From Olleya aquimaris (lineage in GTDB: Bacteria > Bacteroidota > Bacteroidia > Flavobacteriales > Flavobacteriaceae), in contig NZ_QLLO01000004.1 in assembly GCF_003259525.1 (NCBI RefSeq), positions 124,001 through 188,000 on the forward strand: a stretch of 64,000 nucleotides of DNA. The letters run 5' to 3'. The position numbers were made by a program, and so were the translations under genes. Every line of letters begins with the position of its first letter. Position 1 is the stretch's first letter. This document shows, piece after piece, positions 1 to 7,400 of this stretch. Below the pieces are notes generated by a model that was not told where the DNA came from, did no database searches, and saw nothing but the letters and a program-made list of their open reading frames with translations.

Positions 1-1
1 A

Positions 2-1096
2 AAATTTATTCGTAAAATAGAACGTCTAATTAACGATCGTCAAACAATGTTTGACGAAAACCGATTAGACTGGGCTATGGCAGAGCATTTAGCATACGGA
101 ACCCTTTTAGACGAAGGTTACAACGTACGTATATCTGGTCAAGATGTAGAGCGTGGAACTTTCTCTCACAGACACGCAGTAGTAAAAGTAGAAGATAGTG
201 AGGAAGAAATTGTATTACTAAACCAAATTAACGATAAGCAAGGTAAATTTTACATTTACAATTCTTTACTTTCAGAATACGGAGTTGTAGGTTTTGATTA
301 TGGTTACGCTATGGCTAGCCCAAATACTTTAACCATTTGGGAAGCTCAATTTGGAGATTTTAGTAATGGTGCACAAATCATGCTAGATCAATATATTTCA
401 GCAGGAGAAGATAAGTGGAAAACCCAAAACGGATTAGTTATGTTACTACCTCATGGTTATGAAGGTCAAGGTGCAGAACACTCCTCAGCACGTATGGAAC
501 GTTATTTACAATTATGTGCAAAAGACAATATGTTTGTTACAGATTGTACAACTCCAGCTAATATGTTTCATTTGTTAAGACGTCAAATGAAATCTAAATA
601 CCGTAAACCACTAATTGTATTTACACCTAAAAGCTTATTGCGTCATCCAAAGTGTGTGAGTACTGTAGAAGAGTTTGCAAATGGAAGTTTCCAAACTTTA
701 ATAGATGATTCTGCTGTAAAAGCAGATAAAGTAAAAACTTTAGTATTTTTAACAGGAAAGTTTTATTACGATTTAGACGAAGAACGCGAAAATTTAAAGC
801 GTGACGATGTTGCATTAGTTAGAATAGAACAATTATTCCCATTACCAATTAAAGAAATTAAAGCGGTATTAAACAAATATAAAAACGCAGAAGATATTGT
901 TTGGGCACAAGAAGAACCACGTAATATGGGAGCTTATAGTCATATGTTAATGCATCTTGATGAGGCAAAAACATTTAGGTTAGCATCCAGACGACCATAT
1001 GGTGCACCAGCAGCAGGTAGCTCAGTACGTTCTAAAAAGCGTCATAAAGAAGTAATAGATTACGTGTTTGATAAAACAAAAAATAATCAGCGATAA
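2..1096 (+). CDS. sucA: 2-oxoglutarate dehydrogenase E1 component, C-terminal part (5' truncated by window)
   Basis: The frame is open from the first bases of the window, so the gene begins upstream and only the last ~364 residues are visible. They match the transketolase-like pyrimidine-binding and C-terminal domains of the thiamine-diphosphate E1 subunit of the 2-oxoglutarate dehydrogenase complex. Recognisable stretches are GQDVERGTFSHRHAVV, LLPHGYEGQGAEHSSARMER and WAQEEPRNMGAY. The enzyme decarboxylates 2-oxoglutarate and passes the succinyl group to SucB in the TCA cycle. sucB follows on the same strand after one small gene, which supports an operon. The first internal ATG at 47 is not the start, because homologous sequence continues upstream of it. 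Confidence 0.95.
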   Translation, partial: KFIRKIERLINDRQTMFDENRLDWAMAEHLAYGTLLDEGYNVRISGQDVERGTFSHRHAVVKVEDSEEEIVLLNQINDKQGKFYIYNSLLSEYGVVGFDYGYAMASPNTLTIWEAQFGDFSNGAQIMLDQYISAGEDKWKTQNGLVMLLPHGYEGQGAEHSSARMERYLQLCAKDNMFVTDCTTPANMFHLLRRQMKSKYRKPLIVFTPKSLLRHPKCVSTVEEFANGSFQTLIDDSAVKADKVKTLVFLTGKFYYDLDEERENLKRDDVALVRIEQLFPLPIKEIKAVLNKYKNAEDIVWAQEEPRNMGAYSHMLMHLDEAKTFRLASRRPYGAPAAGSSVRSKKRHKEVIDYVFDKTKNNQR

Positions 1097-1113
1097 GCTA
1101 AAATTTTCATACT

Positions 1114-1494
1114 ATGAAAAAACTACTAATAGTTATAACTATAACGTTTTTAAGTGTTTCTTTTGGATTTGCTCAAGAACAAGATTCGTATAAAACTGTA
1201 GCGTCTACTTTTCAAAAGTATTTTAATAATGGCGATGTAGAAGGTATTTATAATATGTTTGACGAAAATTTCAAACAAGTTTTAACTTTAGAAAAAACCA
1301 AAGCTTACTTTAATGATCATATTAATATGGACGCTTTAGGCAAAATTAAATCTATTGTATATAAAGACACTGTAAGAACAGCCCATAATTATACAGTAAC
1401 TTTTGAAAACGGAGTGTACAACGCCTTTTTTATGTTAGGAGACGGTAATAAACTGCAAAGTTTTCAAATGGATCAAATAACAAACAAACAATAA
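1114..1494 (+). CDS. small secreted protein with NTF2/DUF3887-like fold, between sucA and sucB
   Basis: This 126-residue protein has a clear signal peptide (MKKLLIVITITFLSVSFGFAQ, cleavage after the Ala-Gln region). The mature part (residues ~25-120) has the pattern of small NTF2-like or DUF3887-like domains: a helical YKTVASTFQKYFNNGDVEGIYNMFD opening and a beta-rich end. No catalytic residues can be named. It lies 17 bp after sucA and 26 bp before sucB, so it is probably cotranscribed with them, although an exported protein has no obvious role in a cytoplasmic dehydrogenase complex. The family assignment is inference from pattern only. Confidence 0.75.
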   Translation: MKKLLIVITITFLSVSFGFAQEQDSYKTVASTFQKYFNNGDVEGIYNMFDENFKQVLTLEKTKAYFNDHINMDALGKIKSIVYKDTVRTAHNYTVTFENGVYNAFFMLGDGNKLQSFQMDQITNKQ

Positions 1495-1520
1495 CACACA
1501 CAAAATAAAATTACATTACG

Positions 1521-2774
1521 ATGATTTTAGAAATGAAAGTGCCTTCTCCAGGCGAATCTATCACAGAAGTTGAAATAGCAGAATGGTTAGTTCAAGATGG
1601 TGATTATGTAGAAAAAGACCAAGCTATTGCAGAGGTAGATAGTGATAAAGCAACTTTAGAATTACCAGCAGAAGCTAGCGGTATAATTACGCTTAAAGCG
1701 GAAGAAGGTGATGCAGTAGCAGTTGGACAAGTGGTTTGTTTAATTGATACAAGTGCAGAAGCACCAGCAAGTAGTACCTATGAAGGTGGTGATGAAGGTG
1801 GAAATACTGATGCTGAACAAGATTTAGCCAAAGATCAAAAAGCAACTCCAAATAAGGAGAATCATGAGAAAGCTCCAAATCCTGCACAAAAAACATATGC
1901 TTCAGGTGTTGCAAGTCCAGCAGCTAAAAAAATATTAGCTGAAAAAAATATGGAATCTTCATCGGTTTCTGGAACAGGAAAAGATGGTCGTATCACAAAA
2001 GAAGATGCTGTAAATGCTGTGCCTTCTATGGGTACTCCAACTGGAGGGAATAGAGGGACTTCACGTAGTAAAATGTCTATGTTACGTCGTAAAGTAGCAG
2101 AGCGTTTAGTAGAAGCCAAAAATACAACTGCAATGTTAACGACGTTTAATGAAGTTGACATGTCACCAATTTTTGCATTAAGAAAAGAATACAAAGAAGC
2201 TTTTAAAGCAAAGCATGGTGTTAGTTTAGGATTTATGTCGTTTTTTACTTTAGCAGTAGTTAGAGCATTAAAACTATATCCAGCAGTAAACTCTATGATT
2301 GATGGTAAAGAAATGCTATCATATGATTTTGTTGATATTAGCATAGCAGTATCAGGACCAAAAGGTTTAATGGTCCCAGTAATTAGAAATGCTGAAAACT
2401 TAAGCTTTAGAGGAGTAGAATCTGAAGTTAAACGATTAGCTATACGTGCTAGAGATGGACAAATAACTGTAGATGAAATGACAGGTGGAACTTTTACAAT
2501 TTCTAATGGTGGTGTGTTTGGTAGTATGTTATCTACTCCAATAATAAATCCACCTCAAAGTGGTATTTTAGGAATGCACAACATTGTAGAGCGTCCAGTT
2601 GCTATTGATGGTAAAGTAGAAATTAGACCTATCATGTACGTTGCTTTATCTTATGATCACAGAATAATTGATGGTAAAGAAAGTGTAGGGTTTTTAGTAG
2701 CAGTAAAAGAAGCGCTAGAAAACCCAACAGAATTATTAATGAATAATGATGTTAAAAAAGCTTTAGAACTTTAA
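1521..2774 (+). CDS. sucB: dihydrolipoyllysine succinyltransferase, E2 of 2-oxoglutarate dehydrogenase
   Basis: The 417-residue E2 core protein transfers succinyl from lipoamide to CoA. Three regions are visible. A lipoyl domain at residues 1-80 has the lipoylated Lys43 in [10 protein letters not shown]. An E3-binding domain lies near residues 125-165 ([22 protein letters not shown]). The catalytic acyltransferase domain spans ~190-417, with His380 and Asp384 in SYDHRIIDG. Two linkers rich in Ala, Pro, Glu and Gly separate them. Length and order are normal for SucB. A strong terminator hairpin follows at 2799. Confidence 0.97.
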   Translation: MILEMKVPSPGESITEVEIAEWLVQDGDYVEKDQAIAEVDSDKATLELPAEASGIITLKAEEGDAVAVGQVVCLIDTSAEAPASSTYEGGDEGGNTDAEQDLAKDQKATPNKENHEKAPNPAQKTYASGVASPAAKKILAEKNMESSSVSGTGKDGRITKEDAVNAVPSMGTPTGGNRGTSRSKMSMLRRKVAERLVEAKNTTAMLTTFNEVDMSPIFALRKEYKEAFKAKHGVSLGFMSFFTLAVVRALKLYPAVNSMIDGKEMLSYDFVDISIAVSGPKGLMVPVIRNAENLSFRGVESEVKRLAIRARDGQITVDEMTGGTFTISNGGVFGSMLSTPIINPPQSGILGMHNIVERPVAIDGKVEIRPIMYVALSYDHRIIDGKESVGFLVAVKEALENPTELLMNNDVKKALEL

Positions 2775-2798
2775 AAACATACTATTAAATTTATCTAT

Positions 2799-2829
2799 AA
2801 AGAGTGGCTAACGTCACTCTTTTTTTTTA
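2799..2829 (+). terminator. intrinsic terminator of the suc operon
   Basis: The perfect stem AAAGAGTG/CACTCTTT with an 8-nt loop is followed by a run of T. It lies 25 bp after the sucB stop. Confidence 0.85.
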
Positions 2830-2961
2830 AATTATTTATCAAAATAAATAAAGAGATTAAACGATATTATTATTAATATTATAATAATTAAACAAACAAA
2901 AATAATACGGTTTTGCTCTCTTGTTCTTTTTTCTAAATCCACACTTAAAAACTTTTTGAAT

Positions 2962-3031
2962 AAAACTCTGCACTATAACAATAACAGTGCAGAATTTCCT
3001 TAAATAATTCTCCCTAAGAACTAATTAATAG
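2962..3031 (-). ncRNA. predicted small RNA, array unit 5 (most distal from the regulator gene)
   Basis: The -7-like box TAACTTGC (3044..3037) lies exactly 20 bp after the palindrome 3065-3086. Downstream is a hairpin AGTTCT-TAGGG-AGAATT with one G-U pair. The terminator is TCTGCACT/AGTGCAGA at 2967-2993, followed by GTTTTATT. This terminator sequence differs from the other units but has the same form. The 5' end is estimated as about 6 bp after the box. Confidence 0.5.
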
Positions 3032-3036
3032 TACTA

Positions 3037-3086
3037 GCAAGTTATAATATAATTATGACCTATCAAATACGTAGAACTACGTATTT
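3037..3086 (-). promoter_or_regulatory. operator-promoter of array unit 5
   Basis: The palindrome 3065-3086 (10-bp arms around AA) is followed on the - strand by ATAGGTC and, at 20 bp, by the box TAACTTGC. The palindrome would cover the -33 region, a usual place for an activator. Confidence 0.55.
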
Positions 3087-3102
3087 TTTTTGTTTTTAAA
3101 AC

Positions 3103-3167
3103 AAAAAAAAGCTCCAAACAAATTAATGTTTCAGAGCTTTCACAATTCTCCCTAAATTGATTAATAA
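3103..3167 (-). ncRNA. predicted small RNA, array unit 4
   Basis: The box TAACTTGC (3180..3173) lies 20 bp from the palindrome 3201-3222. A hairpin CAATTT-AGGGA-GAATTG follows. The terminator stem is AAAGCTC/GAGCTTT (3108-3140), and on the - strand it is extended by U-G and G-U pairs and ends in eight T. Predicted length is about 65 nt. Confidence 0.55.
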
Positions 3168-3172
3168 CAACT

Positions 3173-3222
3173 GCAAGTTAGGTTATATATTTGACCTGTG
3201 AAATACGTAGAACTACGTATTT
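3173..3222 (-). promoter_or_regulatory. operator-promoter of array unit 4
   Basis: The palindrome 3201-3222 and box TAACTTGC are separated by 20 bp, with AGGTC next to the palindrome as in the other units. Confidence 0.55.
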
Positions 3223-3239
3223 TTATCTGGATTTAAAAC

Positions 3240-3306
3240 AAAAAAAAGCTCCAAAACAAACTAGTGTTTCAGAGCTTTTCCAATTTTCCCATAAATTGAT
3301 TAATAG
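3240..3306 (-). ncRNA. predicted small RNA, array unit 3 (best-formed copy)
   Basis: The box TATCTTGC (3319..3312) lies 20 bp from the palindrome 3340-3361. The first hairpin is CAATTT-ATGGGA-AAATTG. The terminator at 3245-3278 forms about 14 pairs on the - strand, including two G-U pairs, with loop CTAGTT and seven T after it. No initiation codon gives more than a few residues, so a non-coding RNA is more likely than a peptide. Confidence 0.6.
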
Positions 3307-3311
3307 CATAT

Positions 3312-3361
3312 GCAAGATAAAACATTTAATTGACCTATGAAATACGTAGAACTACGTATTT
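3312..3361 (-). promoter_or_regulatory. operator-promoter of array unit 3
   Basis: The palindrome 3340-3361 and box TATCTTGC are separated by 20 bp. ATAGGTC is conserved beside the palindrome. Confidence 0.55.
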
Positions 3362-3378
3362 TTATTTGATTAATAAAA

Positions 3379-3443
3379 TAAAAAAAGCTCTAAAACAGGT
3401 GTCCCATTTTAAAGCTTTTAGTGGTTGTAAGGTTGGTTAAAAG
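3379..3443 (-). ncRNA. decayed array unit 2, probably without its operator
   Basis: The box-like AAACTTGC (3456..3449) and a terminator (AAAGCTTTAAAA...TTTTAGAGCTTT, 3384-3419) remain. The palindrome has been replaced by a run of A and T at about 3457-3476, and the GGGA hairpin is not recognisable in its usual place. The unit probably lost regulation and may not be expressed. Confidence 0.35.
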
Positions 3444-3509
3444 TATATGCAAGTTTAAAAAAAATTTTTTTTTAAAAACCCTTATAAAACTGTTTTAAAA
3501 TAATCATAA

Positions 3510-3584
3510 AAAAAAGAAAAGCTCTATTTGTAATACAGATAGAGCTTTTTTCCTGATTTTCCCCTCAGAATGATTAATTAATAG
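3510..3584 (-). ncRNA. predicted small RNA, array unit 1 (next to the regulator gene)
   Basis: The box TATATTTA (3597..3590) lies 20 bp from the palindrome copy that overlaps the regulator stop codon. A short stem CTGA-GGGGAAAA-TCAG follows. The terminator is long (AAAAGCTCTAT/ATAGAGCTTTT, 3517-3549), followed by CTTTTTTTT. Stem sequences differ from the other units but the order of elements is the same. Confidence 0.5.
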
Positions 3585-3589
3585 CATTG

Positions 3590-3639
3590 TAAATATAGCT
3601 AAATATTTAGACCTATACAATACGTAGAACTACGTATTT
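3590..3639 (-). promoter_or_regulatory. operator-promoter of array unit 1, overlapping the stop codon of the regulator gene
   Basis: The palindrome arms (9 bp, 3619-3638) contain the last codons AAT ACG and the stop TAG of the - strand regulator gene. The box TATATTTA lies 20 bp downstream. Confidence 0.5.
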
Positions 3640-4271
3640 TTTAAAACCTCTTGATTCATACTAGCCCAAAGCTTTAATTCGTTATGTGATTTTTTTAAAT
3701 CTAATTTTTTCACAATATTACTTCTATGCTTTTCAATGGTTCTTGGAGAGCTCTGTAATTGTTCAGCAATTTCTGTTGAGGTAAGTTTTTCTGACAATAA
3801 CTTAACTATTTTAAGCTCTGTAGGAGTTAACATCTCGATTAAGTTATTACTTGTGTAAGTTACTTTAGCATTAAGGTAAGAGGCAATCTCCTCACTAAAA
3901 TAGGGTTCGCCTTCCAGGACATGAGCAATACATGTTTCTATTTCTTCAACAGCAAATTCTTTTAAAATGTATCCATAGACATTATAGGCTCTGGCTTTAT
4001 CAAATAAATGCTCCTCGTTATCAAATGTAATTAAGATAATTTTAGTGTCTAATGCATTTTTAAAACAGGCTTTAGCAACATCTAATCCTGTCATTTTAGG
4101 CATTCTAATATCTAATAAAGCTATTTCTGGTTTTAATTTTACAATTAAATTGTATGCGGTTTGACCGTCTTCTGCACTTCCGATAATATTAAAGCCCTTT
4201 GAGGTAATAAAGTCAGATAGTCCTCTTAGCATTAAAGGATGATCATCTGCAATGACGATAGATACACTCAT
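3630..4271 (-). CDS. LuxR/NarL-family response regulator
   Basis: The 213-residue protein has a receiver domain (1-~120) with acidic pair Asp9/Asp10, phosphorylation site Asp54 in LLDIRMP and Lys104 in YILKEF. A LuxR-type helix-turn-helix follows at ~148-205 (LTPTELKIVKLLSE, then TSTEIAEQLQSSPRTIEKHR). No histidine kinase is visible nearby, so the phosphodonor is unknown. It follows the retropepsin-like gene by 60 bp on the same strand. Its final codons lie inside the first palindrome of the small RNA array. LuxR-type dimers usually bind short palindromes, so control of the array is a reasonable inference but is not shown. Confidence 0.93.
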   Translation of the reverse strand: MSVSIVIADDHPLMLRGLSDFITSKGFNIIGSAEDGQTAYNLIVKLKPEIALLDIRMPKMTGLDVAKACFKNALDTKIILITFDNEEHLFDKARAYNVYGYILKEFAVEEIETCIAHVLEGEPYFSEEIASYLNAKVTYTSNNLIEMLTPTELKIVKLLSEKLTSTEIAEQLQSSPRTIEKHRSNIVKKLDLKKSHNELKLWASMNQEVLKNT

Positions 4272-4331
4272 AAACGATAGGTCTTTTTATAGGTTAATTA
4301 GTAGCTAATAAAATTATAAAAAAATATAACC

Positions 4332-4784
4332 TTAGACTAATTTTTTCAAGTACAAATATTTTTTTTCGTAATCAATAATACCCTTTACCTTTTTTAGTAT
4401 GTCTGCACCTATAATTCCATCTACTGGTTGTGCATTATGATTTATTAGCGCAGAATTAACATGACTTAAATCAAATAATACTAAAGCAGCTTTATCAATT
4501 TTAAGGCGTCCAATTTTAATAGTATTGTTTTTAGAGACTTGAGTAAGCATATCTATAGCACCAGCACCTGCTGCTAATATATTTGAGTCTTTTACCTTTT
4601 GAAGATTAAATTTTTGAGTAGCTTCAAAACCGACACAACTGTTAGAAGCACCTGTATCTAGAATAAACAACCCTTTAATGTTGTTGATTGAAGCTTTTAT
4701 CTCAAAATGATTGGTTTTAGTTAGTTTTAGTTTAACCCGTATATACCCTTTTTTAAATAAAAATTCTTTAAGTGTTTGTTCCAT
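4332..4784 (-). CDS. retropepsin-like aspartic protease family protein
   Basis: This 150-residue protein has the active-site motif of pepsin-type aspartic proteases, ILDTGASNS, with the candidate catalytic Asp43. A later DGIIGADIL (~residue 122) is typical of bacterial retropepsin-like domains, which act as dimers. No signal peptide or membrane segment is evident, so it looks cytoplasmic unless exported by another route. The start overlaps the end of the TPR-CHAT gene by 17 bp, so the two are translationally coupled. The substrate is unknown; the coupling to a second protease-like protein suggests a shared pathway. Confidence 0.82.
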   Translation of the reverse strand: MEQTLKEFLFKKGYIRVKLKLTKTNHFEIKASINNIKGLFILDTGASNSCVGFEATQKFNLQKVKDSNILAAGAGAIDMLTQVSKNNTIKIGRLKIDKAALVLFDLSHVNSALINHNAQPVDGIIGADILKKVKGIIDYEKKYLYLKKLV

Positions 4785-7335
4785 TATTGCGTCTACGTAT
4801 TACAATCCATAAAAGTAAGGCAATCCCTAAACCAACAAAAGCAAAAACAAGATATTTTGAAGTACCTAATGTTGTTTGTGGTGTTAAATCACCATAATAT
4901 ACAAAAGCGCTCCAGTAATAGGGTGACTTTTTAATATTGGAAATAGAAGAATTATTTAAATATTCAACCTTTGAAAGGTGATTGGCTACAAATGCAGACT
5001 GTTGTTTACTATAGTTTTTGTAAAACGAAGCCATTAATTGCGATGTCGATAAATCGTTAATTTTCCACAATGAAAACAATAAGTTTTCTACTCCAGCATA
5101 TTGAAATCCTCTAGCTAAATTCATACTGCCTTCTCCTTTTTGAAGCTTACCAATACCAGTTTCGCAAGCACTTAAAACCACTAAGTTATTTTGAAGATTT
5201 AAGCTGTATAATTCATTTAAAAATAGCTTTTGGTCTATAAAATCAATATTTGCAGGAATTGTAAACGTGCCACTACTAGCATGAGTAGATAAGTGTAAAA
5301 TACCAAACTGATTTGCTTGTGATAATACATCTTGTTTAGTCGCTGCATCATACATTAAAAACTTAGCGTTGACCTCTTTTTCTATGCTTTCAGCTTCGTT
5401 AATAGAGTAGGTTAATTTGGCATCTGTTTTGTCAAAAACAGGAAACACACCTAGTACTTCGTTGCTATACTTAAAAGGTTTGGTAGTCAGATAAAACGAC
5501 GCACTTACATTATAAGCCAACTGTTGTTGGGTAGCAACAAATGGCATTTTAGAATAATTTGTAGTAGTGGTTTCTTGAGATAGAAAGCTTTCAAAAGGTA
5601 TAAAGTTTAAAAAGCTATCAGGTATCACTACTACATTTTTGTAAGTAGATGTGTTTTCAAATCTTAATAGCTTGTATAGTTTGTAAGCATCACTTGTAAA
5701 TTGCTGAATGTTATTATTAATTAAAGACGAGTTATTGAAATAATCAATATACTGTTCTACGGAAGTATTAAAATGGTCATCACGCTCAATCTTAAATAAA
5801 TCTATGGTAGTTGGCGATATTAAAAACTGAAAAACAGCAGTTTCTCCATAAAAATATTCAACTAAAACAGCATTGTCTTTTAAAAGTTTGTCTTGAATTG
5901 TTTTAATAGACAATTCTTTATTAATTGAGTTTGGATATTTATTATCAATCTCTTTTTTTAATTGTTTTAAAGCAATACTCGTTTCCGTTAGGTCTTGGCT
6001 TAGTTTGTTTATTTGTACAGAATTGTTTTGATATTGTGCTTTAATAATAGCGTTGGTAAGTTGTTCTTGTTGTTGTAATAAAGTTTGTTCTTTAAGCAAC
6101 AAACTATCATTTGGGAATTGTTGTAACAATGATTTTTTATCTATGGACTCCTTTAAAATAGAGGCTTTATTTTTTTCCGCGTAAGCGAAAGCTTGGTGTA
6201 AATAGTTAGCATGTTCTTCTTTTTTATAAGCATTAAACAGTAAGTTTATGCAGGCTTCGCTACGTCTTCTATTGGCATTTAAATGAATGAGTTTTGCTTC
6301 TTGAGAGGTGATGTTGTCTTGCAATAATTCTGAAACATAAAAACTACGATCATAACAGGCTAAAGCATTAATAAAGTTAGATTGAAGCTGAGCCAATAGA
6401 TCAAAAATATCTATAAACGTGTTGTCTGCATACAAATCTTCATGTTTAGGAATGTCTTGCCCATTATAAGTTGGAAGTAGAGTATTTAAAGCTATTTTTA
6501 ATTTTTTTGAAGCTGAATTAAAGTCGTTTAATTTAAAGTGAAGTTGTGCTTCTTCAACTTGTAATTTAGCAAGTTCTCTTGCAGAGATTGATGTTTTATC
6601 AATCTGTAAATATTTTAGATGAAATAAACTTAAAGCCTTTTGGTAGTCTTTATTTTTAAGAGCTAATTGGTATTTGACTTGATTGTCTTGTTTGGTGCTT
6701 AAAACAATAGCGTCTTTACTAGTCGTTATTTTTAAACTGGCTATTTGACTATTAGCTTTAATGCGTTGTAGTTTTTCTATCTGACTTTTACTTATACCTT
6801 TTATTTGCAATCCATTGTTTGCAATTTCAATAGCAGATTGATGTTTGCCAATAGTAAAATATAATTGCGCTAAATTGATTGCTCCACTAATTCTGTGTTG
6901 ATTGTTTTTTTCTTTTTCTGATAAAAAAATATATTGTTTAATAATGTTTTCTGCATTGGTATAGTCACCTATTCTATTGTAAAGTGTACTTAGGTTTTTT
7001 AAACAAAGCTCGGTAATGTCGTATTTAAAGACACCTTTAATTTGTGATTTGTAAACTGTCCAAGCGTTTTCGTATGCAGTAATAGCTTGAGTTTGTTGGT
7101 TAGTATTAAATAAATAATAGCCTTTATTAACTAATAAATTGAGGTAAGCAAAATATTGATCTTTAGTTTTTATTTGAGATTTAAAACCTGCTTCTTTTTC
7201 AATTAGAGTTTGAAAAGTTGAAGCATTTGGATTTGCATTAAAAGTCTCAGTAGCCACATAAATAGCTTCTTCTAAATCCTGTGCGACTACTTTTGTAAAG
7301 ACAAAAAAGAATATGATAATGAGGCTGTTTTTCAT
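4768..7335 (-). CDS. TPR-CHAT protein (caspase-like peptidase with TPR repeats and membrane anchor)
   Basis: The 855-residue protein starts with a signal peptide (MKNSLIIIFFFVFTKVVAQ). TPR-like helical repeats cover roughly residues 30-370, and a coiled-coil stretch lies near 400-460. A CHAT domain occupies about 560-815. The caspase-type dyad is present: His685 in HLSTHAS and Cys724 in VVLSACETG, followed by GEGSMNLARGFQYAG. A single membrane segment (~823-845) and an RRRNN tail end the protein. It is predicted to sit in the inner membrane with TPR and CHAT in the periplasm. The retropepsin gene overlaps its end, and the PKD/barrel gene lies 65 bp upstream. Family knowledge: CHAT proteins are often proteases switched on by partner proteins. 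The target here is not known. Confidence 0.9.
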   Translation of the reverse strand: MKNSLIIIFFFVFTKVVAQDLEEAIYVATETFNANPNASTFQTLIEKEAGFKSQIKTKDQYFAYLNLLVNKGYYLFNTNQQTQAITAYENAWTVYKSQIKGVFKYDITELCLKNLSTLYNRIGDYTNAENIIKQYIFLSEKEKNNQHRISGAINLAQLYFTIGKHQSAIEIANNGLQIKGISKSQIEKLQRIKANSQIASLKITTSKDAIVLSTKQDNQVKYQLALKNKDYQKALSLFHLKYLQIDKTSISARELAKLQVEEAQLHFKLNDFNSASKKLKIALNTLLPTYNGQDIPKHEDLYADNTFIDIFDLLAQLQSNFINALACYDRSFYVSELLQDNITSQEAKLIHLNANRRRSEACINLLFNAYKKEEHANYLHQAFAYAEKNKASILKESIDKKSLLQQFPNDSLLLKEQTLLQQQEQLTNAIIKAQYQNNSVQINKLSQDLTETSIALKQLKKEIDNKYPNSINKELSIKTIQDKLLKDNAVLVEYFYGETAVFQFLISPTTIDLFKIERDDHFNTSVEQYIDYFNNSSLINNNIQQFTSDAYKLYKLLRFENTSTYKNVVVIPDSFLNFIPFESFLSQETTTTNYSKMPFVATQQQLAYNVSASFYLTTKPFKYSNEVLGVFPVFDKTDAKLTYSINEAESIEKEVNAKFLMYDAATKQDVLSQANQFGILHLSTHASSGTFTIPANIDFIDQKLFLNELYSLNLQNNLVVLSACETGIGKLQKGEGSMNLARGFQYAGVENLLFSLWKINDLSTSQLMASFYKNYSKQQSAFVANHLSKVEYLNNSSISNIKKSPYYWSAFVYYGDLTPQTTLGTSKYLVFAFVGLGIALLLWIVIRRRNNGTNT

Positions 7336-7400
7336 TTTAAAAAATAAAAAGATTTAAAAGCAATACACACACGATTAAGCTGTCAAATGACGCTTAGTGT

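Larger units (their letters stand above)
2967..3640 (-). repeat. tandem array of five ~137-139 bp units, each a probable small RNA gene
   Basis: Units repeat with a period of 136-139 bp: palindromes begin at 3065, 3201, 3340 and 3618, and the last gap equals two periods. The missing one is a decayed unit near 3450-3480. In - strand order each unit carries the palindrome ATACGTAGTTCTACGTAT, a conserved ATAGGTC, about 12 variable bases, a TAnnTTGC-like box, ATTAATC, a small hairpin with GGGA in the loop, and a terminator hairpin with stem AAAGCTC/GAGCTTT plus a T tract. Stem pairs are G-U on the - strand and would be A-C mismatches on the + strand, which argues for - strand transcription. No coding frame is shared between the units. 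The array fills most of the 855-bp gap between sucB and the response regulator gene. Confidence 0.8.

Noticed and set aside
1862-2344. 160-residue open frame opposite to sucB
   Set aside because: It lies wholly inside the well-supported sucB gene, on the other strand.
2967-3640. CRISPR array
   Set aside because: The palindrome repeats are ~20 bp, but the intervening ~115 bp are themselves conserved between units, and no cas gene is near.
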